This document shows, piece after piece, positions 1 to 10,568 of a stretch of 32,510 nt of DNA (position 1 is its first letter; each line of letters starts with the position of its first letter). This DNA is from RECO01 sp050485385. GTDB lineage: Bacteria; Pseudomonadota; Alphaproteobacteria; Geminicoccales; Geminicoccaceae. The notes beneath the pieces are model-generated. The model was not told the origin of the DNA and ran no database searches. It saw only the letters and a list, made by a program, of their open reading frames with translations. The translations under genes and the position numbers were made by a program. The stretch lies in contig JBJHBG010000052.1 of assembly GCA_050485385.1 (NCBI GenBank), forward strand, positions 1 through 32,510, given 5' to 3'.

Positions 1-509
1 CCGTCGCCGGCCTCTGCCCCTCGACCGAGGCCAATCTCGGCGACGGCGTGTTCCCGGCGAGGGCCTATCTCGCCGCCGACGGTCGCTTCGGCATCGGCTC
101 CGACAGTCACGTGCGGGTGGCATTCGCCGAGGAGTTGCGAACGCTGGAGGGTAACCAGCGCCTCCGTCACCAAAGCCGCAACGTGCTGGCAAAACCGCCC
201 CGCTCGACCGGTCGCACCCTGTTCGAGACGGCCTGCGCCGGCGGTGCGCAGGCACTCGGCCGCGATGCCGGCCGCATCGAGGAAGGTGCCGTGGCCGACC
301 TGCTGACGCTCGATACGGCACACCCGCATCTCGTGGGCCTCGCCGACGACGCCCTCTTGGATGCCTGGCTGCTAGCAGGCGACGACCGGCTGGTGCGCGA
401 GGTCTGGAGCGCGGGCCGCCCCGTCGTGGCGGACGGCCGGCACCCCGACCACGAGCGGGTCGTCGAGCGCTACACGCGAACCATCCGGGCACTGCGCGCC
501 GCTTCGTGA
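1..509 (+). CDS. hutF: formimidoylglutamate deiminase, C-terminal part (5' end outside window)
   Basis: The reading frame is open from base 3 and stops at 507-509, so only about 168 C-terminal residues are present. HutF hydrolyses N-formimidoyl-L-glutamate to N-formyl-L-glutamate and ammonia in the five-step histidine degradation route, in the cytosol. Visible hallmarks are the segment CPSTEANLGDGVFP, the metal-site stretch GIGSDSHV, the following EELRTLEGNQRL, and the closing amidohydrolase pattern GRIEEGAVADLLTLD, then LDAWLLAG and GRPVVADGRH. These distinguish HutF from chlorohydrolase-like relatives with fair certainty. No other hut gene lies downstream: the next gene is an exporter 114 bases away. 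The rest of the hut operon, if present, must lie upstream of the window. Confidence 0.88.
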   Translation, partial: VAGLCPSTEANLGDGVFPARAYLAADGRFGIGSDSHVRVAFAEELRTLEGNQRLRHQSRNVLAKPPRSTGRTLFETACAGGAQALGRDAGRIEEGAVADLLTLDTAHPHLVGLADDALLDAWLLAGDDRLVREVWSAGRPVVADGRHPDHERVVERYTRTIRALRAAS

Positions 510-623
510 CGGCACCAGAGCCAGCGACGATCTCTCGGTCCTCGCCTCGAGCCCGTCGCACGAACCGGGCTGCCGGACGCGGCCCCGAGGGCGATGGTCG
601 CTCGCCACCATGAGGGGACGCGC

Positions 624-1571
624 ATGAAATCCGTCAACCGGCCGATGACTCTTGGCGAGTGGGGCCTTCTGCTCGGCCTCTCGATCCTGTGGGGCGGGTC
701 GTTCTTCTTCAACGGCGTGGCGGTCCGCGAGCTTCCGACCATGACGATCGTGGTGGCGCGCGTCGGGCTTGCTGCGGTCGTCCTCCTCACGGCGCTGCGC
801 CTCATGGGCGTTGTTCTGCCCAAGGCGCCGGCCGTCTGGGCAGCATTCGTCGGCATGGGCGTGCTCAACAACGTGATCCCCTTCACGCTGATCATCTGGG
901 GTCAGGCGCACGTCGCCTCGGGTGTGGCCTCGATCCTGAACGCCATGACGCCGCTCTTCGGTGTCGTCGTCGCGCACCTCCTCACCGCGGACGAGAAGCT
1001 GACCCCGGCGCGAGCACTCGGCGTGCTGCTCGGTATCGGCGGCGTGGTGACGCTGGTCGGGCCCGACGCCGTGCGTACGCTCGGCATCGAGGTGGCGGCA
1101 CAGGCTGCCTGCCTTGCCGCCGCGCTCGCCTACGCCTTCGCCGGGGTATTCGGCCGGCGCTTTCGAACGCTCGGCGTCACGCCCCTGCAGACGGCGACGG
1201 GCCAACTCGTTGCCTCCAGCCTGCTCCTCGTGCCCGTCTGGCTCCTCGTGGACGCACCTTGGACCCTGCCGCTGCCGAGTGCTTCGACCCTCGCTGCCTT
1301 GGTCGGTCTCGCCACCGTCTCGACCGCCCTCGCCTACGTGCTGTTCTTCCGCCTCCTCGCGTCCGCGGGTGCCACCAACCTCCTCCTGGTTACCCTGCTG
1401 ATTCCGGTGAGTGCCATCCTGCTCGGCGTCGCGTTCCTCGACGAGACGCTCCGGCCGCAACACCTCCTCGGCATGGCCCTCATCGGCACCGGGCTCGCCG
1501 CCATCGACGGCCGGATCGGTCGCATGCTGCGCGCCCGACTCGGCCCGCCGCGTGAGCAAGGCCAAGGCTGA
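624..1571 (+). CDS. DMT-superfamily (EamA) transporter
   Basis: A 315-residue, very hydrophobic protein with about ten predicted membrane segments in two EamA repeats. The first repeat opens with GLSILWGGSFFFNGVAV and the second with AALAYAFAGVFGRRF. The motif AYVLFFRLLASAGATNLLLVTLLIP and the late LGVAFLDETLRPQHLLGMALI are typical of the drug/metabolite transporter family, which exports amino acids, purines or other metabolites across the inner membrane. The substrate cannot be told. An in-frame ATG exists at 594, but I chose 624 because GAGGGGA sits 6 bases upstream and the family's N-terminal spacing then fits. It lies 114 bases after hutF on the same strand and may be its own unit. Confidence 0.85.
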   Translation: MKSVNRPMTLGEWGLLLGLSILWGGSFFFNGVAVRELPTMTIVVARVGLAAVVLLTALRLMGVVLPKAPAVWAAFVGMGVLNNVIPFTLIIWGQAHVASGVASILNAMTPLFGVVVAHLLTADEKLTPARALGVLLGIGGVVTLVGPDAVRTLGIEVAAQAACLAAALAYAFAGVFGRRFRTLGVTPLQTATGQLVASSLLLVPVWLLVDAPWTLPLPSASTLAALVGLATVSTALAYVLFFRLLASAGATNLLLVTLLIPVSAILLGVAFLDETLRPQHLLGMALIGTGLAAIDGRIGRMLRARLGPPREQGQG

Positions 1572-1681
1572 CGTCGTGCCGCCACGGATCGCCCTGAGCC
1601 AAGCGCCCCTTGCTCGACGCTCTGGCGGAGGCCAACGTCGTGGCCTACGAGATCCCGAACGAACGCAGAGGAGCGATGGCG

Positions 1682-2626
1682 ATGGCCAGCGAGCATCACC
1701 TCCGGGCCACGCCCGAGACCGTCTTTTGGGGCTACTTCGACGCGACCACGCCGCCGGCGCTGGAAGTGGCGAGCGGTGACGTCGTCACCATCGACGCGCT
1801 GCCGGCGGGTACCGAGGCCGATCTGCCGCCGGATACGTCCCTTGTGCTCGACGAGCACCGCGAGGTGATGCAGGCGCTCGCGGCAGCGAAGGGACCGAGT
1901 GCCCACATGATGACGGGGCCGGTCCATGTCGCGGGCGCCGAGCCGGGCGACGTGCTGCAGGTCGACATCCTTGCCTCGGCACCGCGCCAGCGCTGGGGCG
2001 TGACCAAGGTCATGCCGCTCCGGGGCACGCTGCCGGAGGATTTCGACGCGTTCGAGCGGTTCCACATCGGCATCGACCTCGAACGGCAAGTGGCGCTTTT
2101 GCCCTGGGGCAAGGAGCTGCCGCTCGATCCCTTCTTCGGCGTGATCGCGGTGGCCCCGCCGCCGCATTGGGGGCGGATCGGCACCAACGAGCCACGCGCG
2201 TTCGGCGGCAACATGGACAACAAGGAACTGCGCGCCGGCGCCACGCTCTACCTGCCGGTGTTCGTCGAGGGAGCCTGCTTCTCGGTCGGCGACGGCCACG
2301 GCGTGCAGGGCGACGGCGAGGTCTGCATCACCGCCCTGGAGACGGCACTCCAAGGCCGCTTTCGCCTCACCGTCAGGAAGGACATGCGCCTGGAGCGGCC
2401 CTTCGCGGAGACGGGCGACCACCTCATTTCCATGGGCTTCGACGAGGACCTGGACGACGCGGCCAAGACCGCCGTGCGCGACATGGTCGGGCTGATCGCC
2501 GGCCGCACGGGCCTGACCCGCAACCAGGCCTATGCCTTGGCGAGCCTCGCCGCCGATTTCCGCGTCACGCAGTTGGTCGACGGCAACAAGGGCATCCACG
2601 GCATGATGGCGAAGGCGCTGCTCTGA
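1682..2626 (+). CDS. acetamidase/formamidase family amidase
   Basis: A 314-residue cytosolic enzyme of the FmdA/AmdA family, which hydrolyses formamide, acetamide or related short amides to the acid and ammonia. Family marks include the N-terminal FWGYFDATTPPALEVASGDVV, the segment TGPVHVAGAEPGDVLQVDIL, the loop GIGTNEPRAFGGNMDNKEL (written here as read around residues 163-182), and the conserved GDGHGVQGDGEV followed by ALET. The frame is open upstream to a TTG at 1610, but AGGAG at 1668-1672 best serves the ATG at 1682; the ATG at 1676 is the alternative. It ends 6 bases before the convergent PII-like gene. With HutF producing formylglutamate, a nitrogen-scavenging role is plausible. The exact amide is unknown. 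Confidence 0.85.
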   Translation: MASEHHLRATPETVFWGYFDATTPPALEVASGDVVTIDALPAGTEADLPPDTSLVLDEHREVMQALAAAKGPSAHMMTGPVHVAGAEPGDVLQVDILASAPRQRWGVTKVMPLRGTLPEDFDAFERFHIGIDLERQVALLPWGKELPLDPFFGVIAVAPPPHWGRIGTNEPRAFGGNMDNKELRAGATLYLPVFVEGACFSVGDGHGVQGDGEVCITALETALQGRFRLTVRKDMRLERPFAETGDHLISMGFDEDLDDAAKTAVRDMVGLIAGRTGLTRNQAYALASLAADFRVTQLVDGNKGIHGMMAKALL

Positions 2627-2632
2627 CGGTGC

Positions 2633-2944
2633 TCAGCCGACGGCGACCATCTGCACGTCGAAGATGGTGACGTGCGACGTGCCGTTGCGCACCATGTCGG
2701 CCGCGATGTCGAGCAGGGGCGGCAGCGCGGCTTCGTCCAGGTCGCACACGACCCGGACGTAGCGGCCGGCGGCACCCAGGCCGCCCTCGCGGCTCCAAGC
2801 ACCCTTCGATCCTTGCCCGGCGACTGCCGGGAGGACGGTGTAGCCGTGCTGGCCCGCCTCTTCCAGCCGGCGTGTCAGCCGCGGCTGCACGGCAGCGTCG
2901 ATCACGAACTCGACCCGCTTCTTCGGCACCAGATGGTAGCTCAT
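2633..2944 (-). CDS. PII-like protein paired with SbtA (SbtB-like)
   Basis: A 103-residue protein with a ferredoxin-like PII layout: KRVEFVIDAAVQPRLTRRLEEAG, a glycine-rich T-loop-like segment (GQGSKGAWSREGG), a second strand-helix unit (GRYVRVVCDLDEAALPPLLD) and a final strand SHVTIFDVQMV. Its ATG overlaps the stop of the upstream transporter gene in ATGA, so the two are translationally coupled. In cyanobacteria the equivalent partner SbtB binds adenine nucleotides, including cAMP, and gates the bicarbonate transporter. The C-terminal CGPEGC loop of some cyanobacterial SbtB proteins is absent. The function is inferred from length, fold pattern and the coupled neighbour. The long open frame that continues upstream on this strand to 3994 is a shadow of the transporter. 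Confidence 0.72.
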   Translation of the reverse strand: MSYHLVPKKRVEFVIDAAVQPRLTRRLEEAGQHGYTVLPAVAGQGSKGAWSREGGLGAAGRYVRVVCDLDEAALPPLLDIAADMVRNGTSHVTIFDVQMVAVG

Positions 2945-3900
2945 GCAACCCAACCTCCGAGCGCGGCGTAGAGCGGGATACCCACGGTTAGATTGAACGG
3001 AAAGCTCACACCGAGCGACAGGGTCAGATAGACCGACGGCCGCGCTTCGGGCAACGCCAACCGCATCGCCGCCGGCACGGCAATGTACGAGGCACTGGCA
3101 GCGAGCGTGATCAGGATCGCGGCACCGCCGTGGCTGAGGCCCAAGAGCCACGCGACCGGCGTGGCGACCAGCGCGCTGAGCACCGGCATGTAGCAGCCGA
3201 AGGCGATCACCGATGGTCCGAGCAGGCGGGCGTTGACCACGAGGCCGCGGCCGGCGACCAGCCCCATGTCGAGCAGAAACAGGCAGAGCACACCCTGGAA
3301 CGGGGCCACCATGAACGGGCTGACCATGGCGAGCCCCTCGCTCCCGGTGACCACGCCGATGACGAAGGCGCCTGCCAGCAGCACGATCGAGCTGTTGAGG
3401 GCGATTTCCCGCCAGTCGGTGCCGTTCGACGCGCCCCGACCACCACGGCGGGCGAGGATCAGCGCGGTGACGATCGCCGGCGCTTCCATCACCGCGGCCA
3501 CGGCCACCATGTAGCCTTCGAAGTCGAGACCGAGCGCGTTCATGGCCTGCGTGCCGGCCACGAAGGTGACGATGCTGATCGAGCCGTAATGGGCGGCCAC
3601 CGCCGCCGCCTCGACCGGCGGCAGGGCCGTGGTCAGCCGCAGCAGCGCGAAGGCGAGCACCGGGATCGTCGCGGACAGGACGAACCCCGCCGCCATCGTC
3701 AAAACCAAGCCGGCATCGAGCCCATGGGCAGCAACGCTCGTCCCGCCCTTGAAGCCGATGGCGACGATCAGATAAAGCGCGAGCCCCTTCGCCACCGCCT
3801 CCGGAAAGGCGAGGTCGACCCGCGCCAGCGCGGCCGCAAGGCCGAGGGCAAAGAAAAGCACCATCGGCGAAAGCAGGTTCGCCGCCGCCAAATCGAGCAT
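2941..3900 (-). CDS. sbtA: sodium-dependent bicarbonate transporter, SbtA family
   Basis: A 319-residue inner-membrane protein with about ten hydrophobic segments in two inverted halves. The recognisable SbtA features are the opening NLLSPMVLFFALGLAAAL, the segment YLIVAIGFKGGTSV, the substrate-region stretch AAHYGSISIVTFVAGTQ, and the repeat-two counterpart ITLAASASYIAVPAAMRLALPEA. The family imports HCO3- with Na+. In cyanobacteria it feeds the carboxysome. Nothing in this window points to carbon fixation, so supply for carboxylases or pH balance is also possible. The ATG at 3900 is preceded by 77 bases of non-coding DNA, and the gene is first in a two-gene unit with the PII-like gene. Confidence 0.85.
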   Translation of the reverse strand: MLDLAAANLLSPMVLFFALGLAAALARVDLAFPEAVAKGLALYLIVAIGFKGGTSVAAHGLDAGLVLTMAAGFVLSATIPVLAFALLRLTTALPPVEAAAVAAHYGSISIVTFVAGTQAMNALGLDFEGYMVAVAAVMEAPAIVTALILARRGGRGASNGTDWREIALNSSIVLLAGAFVIGVVTGSEGLAMVSPFMVAPFQGVLCLFLLDMGLVAGRGLVVNARLLGPSVIAFGCYMPVLSALVATPVAWLLGLSHGGAAILITLAASASYIAVPAAMRLALPEARPSVYLTLSLGVSFPFNLTVGIPLYAALGGWVA

Positions 3901-3977
3901 GCTGCACCGCCGAAGAGTTGAGTCGCCGATGCATGCCGGGAAAGCCGAGATCCTGCAAGCGGCATTCCGACGTCCGC

Positions 3978-4467
3978 TCAGCCGCGTGACGCAACGGCGC
4001 CGAGGGCGGCCTTCGGCATGCGGTCGACGAGGCGCGCCACGACCTCTATCGAAAGATCGGCGCCGTCCACGGCGAGATCGCTCGGCGCCAGCCTACGGGC
4101 GACGATCGTCCGGAGGTCCATGACCAGGGCGCAGGCCGGCACGAGCGCCTCGCGCCCACCTTATGGCTATACCGCGTGGCCGTTGTCGCCGCAGGCGTGC
4201 GTGGTGACGGGCACGGTCGAGCGCCAGGGGGCATAGCCCGCCACGGCGATGCGCCGCGCGTCCATGTCGGCACGCGGGGCGCGCTGCCTCGGCGCAGGGT
4301 GCTGACGACGCCACTGCTGTGGATTCCCTGCGCCACCTCCACCCCCGGCCGCGCAGCCGGTCGGCAACGAGGGCGGCCGTGCGCTGCTTCTCGAAGCCGA
4401 ACTCCGGAGAAGCGTGCAGCTCGCGCCGGCAAACCGTCACCTCCGCCCGAAGCCGGTCGCGGTCCAT
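3978..4467 (-). pseudogene. M20-family amidohydrolase remnant (frameshifts, stops and internal deletion)
   Basis: Pieces of an M20 aminoacylase/hippurate-hydrolase-type enzyme can be read in order on the minus strand but in three frames. The start at 4467 gives RRELHASPEFGFEKQRTAAL. The frame of 4432 gives EVAQGIHSSGVVSTLRRGSA. The frame of 4367 gives RADMDARRIAVAG and then PWRSTVPVTTHACGDNGHAV with a TAG at 4167-4169. After a second stop the same frame reads ALVMDLRTIVARRLAPSDLAV, resembling the family's much later LQTIVSRxxxPxD stretch, and ends at a TGA at 3978-3980. About 130 residues or more between the HACGHDGH region and that stretch are gone. The family normally runs near 390-400 residues. 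It lies 6 bases downstream of the acyl-CoA dehydrogenase-like gene, so it was probably once its operon partner. The last 25 residues match nothing I recognise. Confidence 0.78.
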
Positions 4468-4473
4468 CGGGTC

Positions 4474-5664
4474 TCAGGCGCGCTGTCTGACCTCGTCCTC
4501 GTCGGCGGCGGCAGCGGCCTTCAGCACGCGGTCGGCGACGAGGTTCCGAAGCACCTGGGCGGTGCCGCCGGCGATGGCGAACATGCGCGCGTCGCGCACC
4601 CGCCGCTCGAAGGGGTTGTGGCGCGAATAGCCGGCCGAGCCCGCGAGCTGCAAGGCGTCGTTGGTCACCTTGATCGCCTGCTCGGCGGCGAAGATCTTGG
4701 CCTCGGCGGCTAGGCGCGGATCGGGAAAACCGTTGGCCCCGGCGCTTTTCGCGGCACGGTGGATCAGCAGCCGCGACGCATCGAGGGCCGTCGCCATGTC
4801 CGCCAGCATCCAGCGCAGCCCCTGGAACGCTGCGATCTCACGGCCGAACTGCCGGCGCTCGCGCGTGAAGGCGACCGCCTCCTCGAAGGCGCCCTGGGCC
4901 ACGCCGAGGGCGACGGTGGCAGCCCCCACACGCTGGCCGTTATAGGCGTCCAAGAGCCGCTTCAGCCCCACCTTCGGCCCTTCTGGCGGGACGACCATCC
5001 GCTCGTCCGGCAGGGCGAGGCCCCGGCAGTGCAAGCGCGTCTCCGGCAGGCCGCGCGCGCCCATCGCCGGCTCGCGCTCGCCGACGACGAGGCCGTCCTC
5101 GCCCGCGAGCGCCACGAAGCCGGCAATACCCCTGAACTCGCCGTCCTCGACCACGCGGGCGAAGATCAGGTGCAGGTCGGACACGCCGCCGCCGGTGATC
5201 CAGTGCTTGGTGCCGTTCAAGACCCAGCGGTCGCCCCGGCGCTCGGCCGTCGTGGTCATGGCCCCGGCATCGCTGCCGGCCTCGGGCTCGGTGATGCAGA
5301 TGGCGGGCTTGTCCCCCGCCAACACCCGCTCCGCCCAGAGCCGCTGCATCGCCGGGTTGCCGTAGCGCATGACGGCGCCGAGGGCGCCGAGATTGCTGTC
5401 GACGACGACGCGGCCGGAGGTGCAGCACGCCTTGGCGACGGCCTCGATCACCAGCGTGACCTCGAACAGGCCGAGGCCAGGCCCGCCCAATGCCTTGGGC
5501 ACCGTCATGCCCATGAAGCCCGCGTCGGCCAAGGCGCGCACCACGGGCCAGGGATAGACCTCGCTGCGGTCGGTCTCCGCTGCCTGCGGGGCCACCACCT
5601 CCGTCGCCAACGCCTCCGCCCGCGCCACCAACGCCCGCTGCTGCGCGCTCAGCTCCTCCACCAT
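4474..5664 (-). CDS. acyl-CoA dehydrogenase-fold protein, 3-sulfinopropionyl-CoA desulfinase-like
   Basis: A 396-residue protein with the complete acyl-CoA dehydrogenase fold: helical N-terminal domain, the flavin/substrate segment CITEPEAGSDAG (residues 123-134), WVLNGTKHWITGG (147-159), the helix ERRQFGREIAAFQG, and AGSAGYSRHNPFERRVRDAR near the end. Both usual positions of the catalytic glutamate are altered: the YEGT motif reads AGGT, and the isovaleryl-CoA-type position falls at Q244 in YNGQRVGA. An arginine at residue 85 (CTSGRVVVD) and Q244 match, as I recall, Arg84 and Gln246 of the Advenella 3-sulfinopropionyl-CoA desulfinase Acd, which releases sulfite instead of oxidising its substrate. 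If that holds, the products are propionyl-CoA and sulfite. Otherwise it is an acyl-CoA dehydrogenase-like protein of unknown chemistry. Confidence 0.8.
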   Translation of the reverse strand: MVEELSAQQRALVARAEALATEVVAPQAAETDRSEVYPWPVVRALADAGFMGMTVPKALGGPGLGLFEVTLVIEAVAKACCTSGRVVVDSNLGALGAVMRYGNPAMQRLWAERVLAGDKPAICITEPEAGSDAGAMTTTAERRGDRWVLNGTKHWITGGGVSDLHLIFARVVEDGEFRGIAGFVALAGEDGLVVGEREPAMGARGLPETRLHCRGLALPDERMVVPPEGPKVGLKRLLDAYNGQRVGAATVALGVAQGAFEEAVAFTRERRQFGREIAAFQGLRWMLADMATALDASRLLIHRAAKSAGANGFPDPRLAAEAKIFAAEQAIKVTNDALQLAGSAGYSRHNPFERRVRDARMFAIAGGTAQVLRNLVADRVLKAAAAADEDEVRQRA

Positions 5665-5788
5665 AAGCCACCCTCGTTCGGAGAACCGTGCCGTAGGTGC
5701 GCCCGGGCGAGGCCGATCGTCAAGGGCGCGGCGGAGGAGCGGGGCGGGAACGCCCGCTTGCGCGCCGTCGTCCTCGGCTCGACCGCTG

Positions 5789-6598
5789 TCAGAAGCGGAC
5801 GCGGCGGCAGGTGCGGGTGCCGTTGTCGACGCAGATGCGGCGGGTCCGGAGCACGGCGTCCACGCCGTCGAGCGCGGCGGTGCGGATGACCAGCGGGATC
5901 AGGTCGTCGTCGTCGCTGACGAGGACGGTGAGCCGGCGGCGGCCTTCGTCCTCCTCGCCCCGATTGAAGCCGGCGATGGGCTTCACCTCGAGCCGCAGCT
6001 CCAGGATCGGCGTGCCGCCGCCGAAATTCGCCGGGCGTCGGTCGAGGTAGGTGACGTCGAGGTCGTAGCGACGGCGGCCGTCGAACATCTCCAGGGTGCG
6101 CTGGCCCGATCCGTTCTCGCGCACCTCGGCCAGCCAGCCGCGGATGGCGATGAACGCCGAGAGCGGGTCGATGGTGTGGTCCCGCATCGCTTCGGGCACG
6201 TCGACGCGGGTGGGCTCGCCGCGCTTGAAGGTGGCGAGCTCGGCCACCTCGCCGGTCTCGCCGTAGCGGAGTCGGACCTCGCGGGTCTCGCGCCGCGTCT
6301 CGTAGTAGCTGGCGAAGCGTTCCGGTTGGACGCCGCCGTTGCCGTCGATGCGCGCCGCACCGGACAGCTCGCTGCGGAAGCCGGTGAGCGAACGGACCAT
6401 GCCGGCCGTGGCAATGTCCATGCGGCTGTCGACGGTACGGTCGTTGACGTCGGTGGTCATGGTGACGTTGCCGACGTTCATGCCGAGAAAGCGCATCTCC
6501 ATCTCGATCTCGTAGCGATCGGTCGTCGCCGCCTGGACGGCCGGAATACCCGCCAGCAGGGCGCCGGCCAGGGCGAGCGAGATGAGAGTCGAACGCAT
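5789..6598 (-). CDS. DUF3108-type exported protein
   Basis: A 269-residue protein with a clear signal peptide (MRSTLISLALAGALLAGI, cleavage likely after AVQA near residue 23). The mature part is beta-rich and polar: YEIEMEMRFLGMNVGNVTM, then SYYETRRETREVRLRYG, the DPLSAFIAIRGWLAE segment typical of DUF3108 proteins, and a C-terminal strand TRRICVDNG with two cysteines (ICVD and RTCRR) that could form a disulfide. DUF3108 proteins are periplasmic and of unsettled function; some resemble lipocalin-like or LolA-like beta structures. It is divergent from uvrA across a 138-base gap and transcribed toward the desulfinase-like gene, separated from it by 124 bases. Confidence 0.75.
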   Translation of the reverse strand: MRSTLISLALAGALLAGIPAVQAATTDRYEIEMEMRFLGMNVGNVTMTTDVNDRTVDSRMDIATAGMVRSLTGFRSELSGAARIDGNGGVQPERFASYYETRRETREVRLRYGETGEVAELATFKRGEPTRVDVPEAMRDHTIDPLSAFIAIRGWLAEVRENGSGQRTLEMFDGRRRYDLDVTYLDRRPANFGGGTPILELRLEVKPIAGFNRGEEDEGRRRLTVLVSDDDDLIPLVIRTAALDGVDAVLRTRRICVDNGTRTCRRVRF

Positions 6599-6645
6599 GG
6601 ACCACGTCCCCCGAAGTTAGGGCGCCTGCATCGCTCCGGCGCGCT

Positions 6646-6660
6646 GAACCGCCGCTGAAG
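6646..6660 (+). promoter_or_regulatory. candidate LexA (SOS) operator of uvrA, GAAC-N7-GAAG
   Basis: The sequence GAACCGCCGCTGAAG lies 76 bases before the uvrA ATG in the divergent gap with the DUF3108 gene. Alphaproteobacterial LexA binds GAAC-N7-GAAC; this site keeps the 7-base spacing and seven of eight half-site bases (the last C is G). uvrA is a standard SOS gene in this class. The site could also act on the divergent gene. A one-mismatch site in GC-rich DNA can arise by chance, so the call rests on position and neighbour. Confidence 0.5.
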
Positions 6661-6736
6661 GGGGAGCCCCCGCGTCCCCTGGTCGGCGCGCGTGCCGTGC
6701 GGCATATTCCGTTTCCACCCTCCGTCGGACGAACCC

Positions 6737-9578
<2,842 letters not shown>

Positions 9579-9589
<11 letters not shown>

Positions 9590-9603
9590 AATCGAGCCCC
9601 GCC
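9579..9603. terminator. hairpin between convergent uvrA and binding-protein genes
   Basis: GGCGGG (9579-9584) pairs with CCCGCC (9598-9603) around a 13-base loop that contains the uvrA stop codon; a seventh pair is possible with a bulge. It sits exactly between two converging genes, so it could end transcription from both sides. There is no strong T-run, so this is a candidate only. Confidence 0.4.
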
Positions 9604-9604
9604 T

Positions 9605-10444
9605 TCAACGCGGCAAGGCCGTGGCGCCGTAGACGGTGACGAGCAGTTCGCTCATGACGGCATTCGAGCCGAACGCCTGCTCGAACAGCGGCACGACCTC
9701 GCCCGAGCGGTAGAGCCGGGAGAGGCCGCGGTCGACGGCGAGGCGGAAGTCGCTGTCGCCGCGCGGCAGCGCCAGGGCGTGCGTTTCCAGGCTGAGCTGG
9801 TCGTCGGCAACGATCACGTCGTCGGCGCCGCTACGCGCCACCAAGTAGAGGAGGATGGCATGGTCGGCGAAATAGGCGTCGACCTCGCCCGCCCGAAGAA
9901 TGCGGAGTCCCTCGTCGTGGTCGCCAACCGTGCGCACCTCGGCGCGGACGCCCATGTCGGCGAGCGTCGCGTGCAGCCCCTCCTCGGTCGTGGTACCGGC
10001 GGTGACCGCGACCGTGCGGCCGGCGAGATCGGCGAAGTTGCGGGCGCCGCCGCGCCTGAGGGCGACGCCGGCACCGTCGACGAAGGTCGGGATCGAGAAG
10101 TCGACCCGCTCCCGGCGCGCGAGGGTCTGCGTGGCCACCCCGCAGAGCAGGTCGATGCGGCCGTCGACGACGGCATCGAAGCGGTTCGCGGCGGTCACGG
10201 GCACGAACTCGACGCGCAGGCTCGACACGCCGGCGGCAGCGGCAAGGTCCGGCACGATCGCTTCGCAGAGCGCCACCGAATAGCCCCGCGGCAAGCCGGT
10301 CGCCGGATCGGCAAAAGAGAAGGGGATGGCGGTCTCGCGATAGCCGAGCTTCACCACACCGTCGCCAGCCAGGCGCTCGAGGGTCTGTGCTGCGAGGGAC
10401 GTCGGAGCCAACAGCAGCACGCAGGCGGCGATGATCGAGCGCAT
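9605..10444 (-). CDS. amino-acid-type ABC transporter substrate-binding protein (SBP_bac_3)
   Basis: A 279-residue periplasmic protein with a signal peptide (MRSIIAACVLLLAPTSLAA, cleavage before QTLERL). The mature part follows the family-3 binding-protein plan: VVKLGYRETAIPFSFADPATGLPRGYSVALCEAI, the ligand-site stretch NRFDAVVDGRIDLLCGVATQTLARRERVDFSIPTF, FADLAGRTVAVTAGTTTEEGL and AGEVDAYFADHAILLYL. These proteins deliver polar amino acids or similar solutes to an ABC permease. No permease or ATPase gene is adjacent, so it is an orphan or works with a transporter encoded elsewhere. It converges on uvrA with 15 bases between the stops. The ligand cannot be told. Confidence 0.85.
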   Translation of the reverse strand: MRSIIAACVLLLAPTSLAAQTLERLAGDGVVKLGYRETAIPFSFADPATGLPRGYSVALCEAIVPDLAAAAGVSSLRVEFVPVTAANRFDAVVDGRIDLLCGVATQTLARRERVDFSIPTFVDGAGVALRRGGARNFADLAGRTVAVTAGTTTEEGLHATLADMGVRAEVRTVGDHDEGLRILRAGEVDAYFADHAILLYLVARSGADDVIVADDQLSLETHALALPRGDSDFRLAVDRGLSRLYRSGEVVPLFEQAFGSNAVMSELLVTVYGATALPR

Positions 10445-10516
10445 GGACGACTTCTCCCCGTTATCGTTGGCGCCAAGCTATGGCACGTCGCGCGCGCCCG
10501 CGCACGCCCCGGCAGC

Positions 10517-10545
10517 GGCGGCAGTGTCTAAGTCTGACACCCGCC
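10517..10545 (-). terminator. hairpin downstream of the beta-helix membrane protein gene
   Basis: GGCGG-CA-GTGTC and GACAC-CCGCC form a ten-pair stem with a 2-base bulge and a 7-base loop, starting 24 bases past the stop codon at 10569. No T-run follows on the minus strand. It could be a terminator for the upstream gene or part of the leader of the binding-protein gene starting at 10444. Confidence 0.35.
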
Positions 10546-10568
10546 GGCCTTGACGCGGCCGTCGCCGC

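Noticed and set aside
4167..4432. Small minus-strand frames as separate genes
   Set aside because: Read together they are ordered pieces of one M20 enzyme, so they are reported as one pseudogene.
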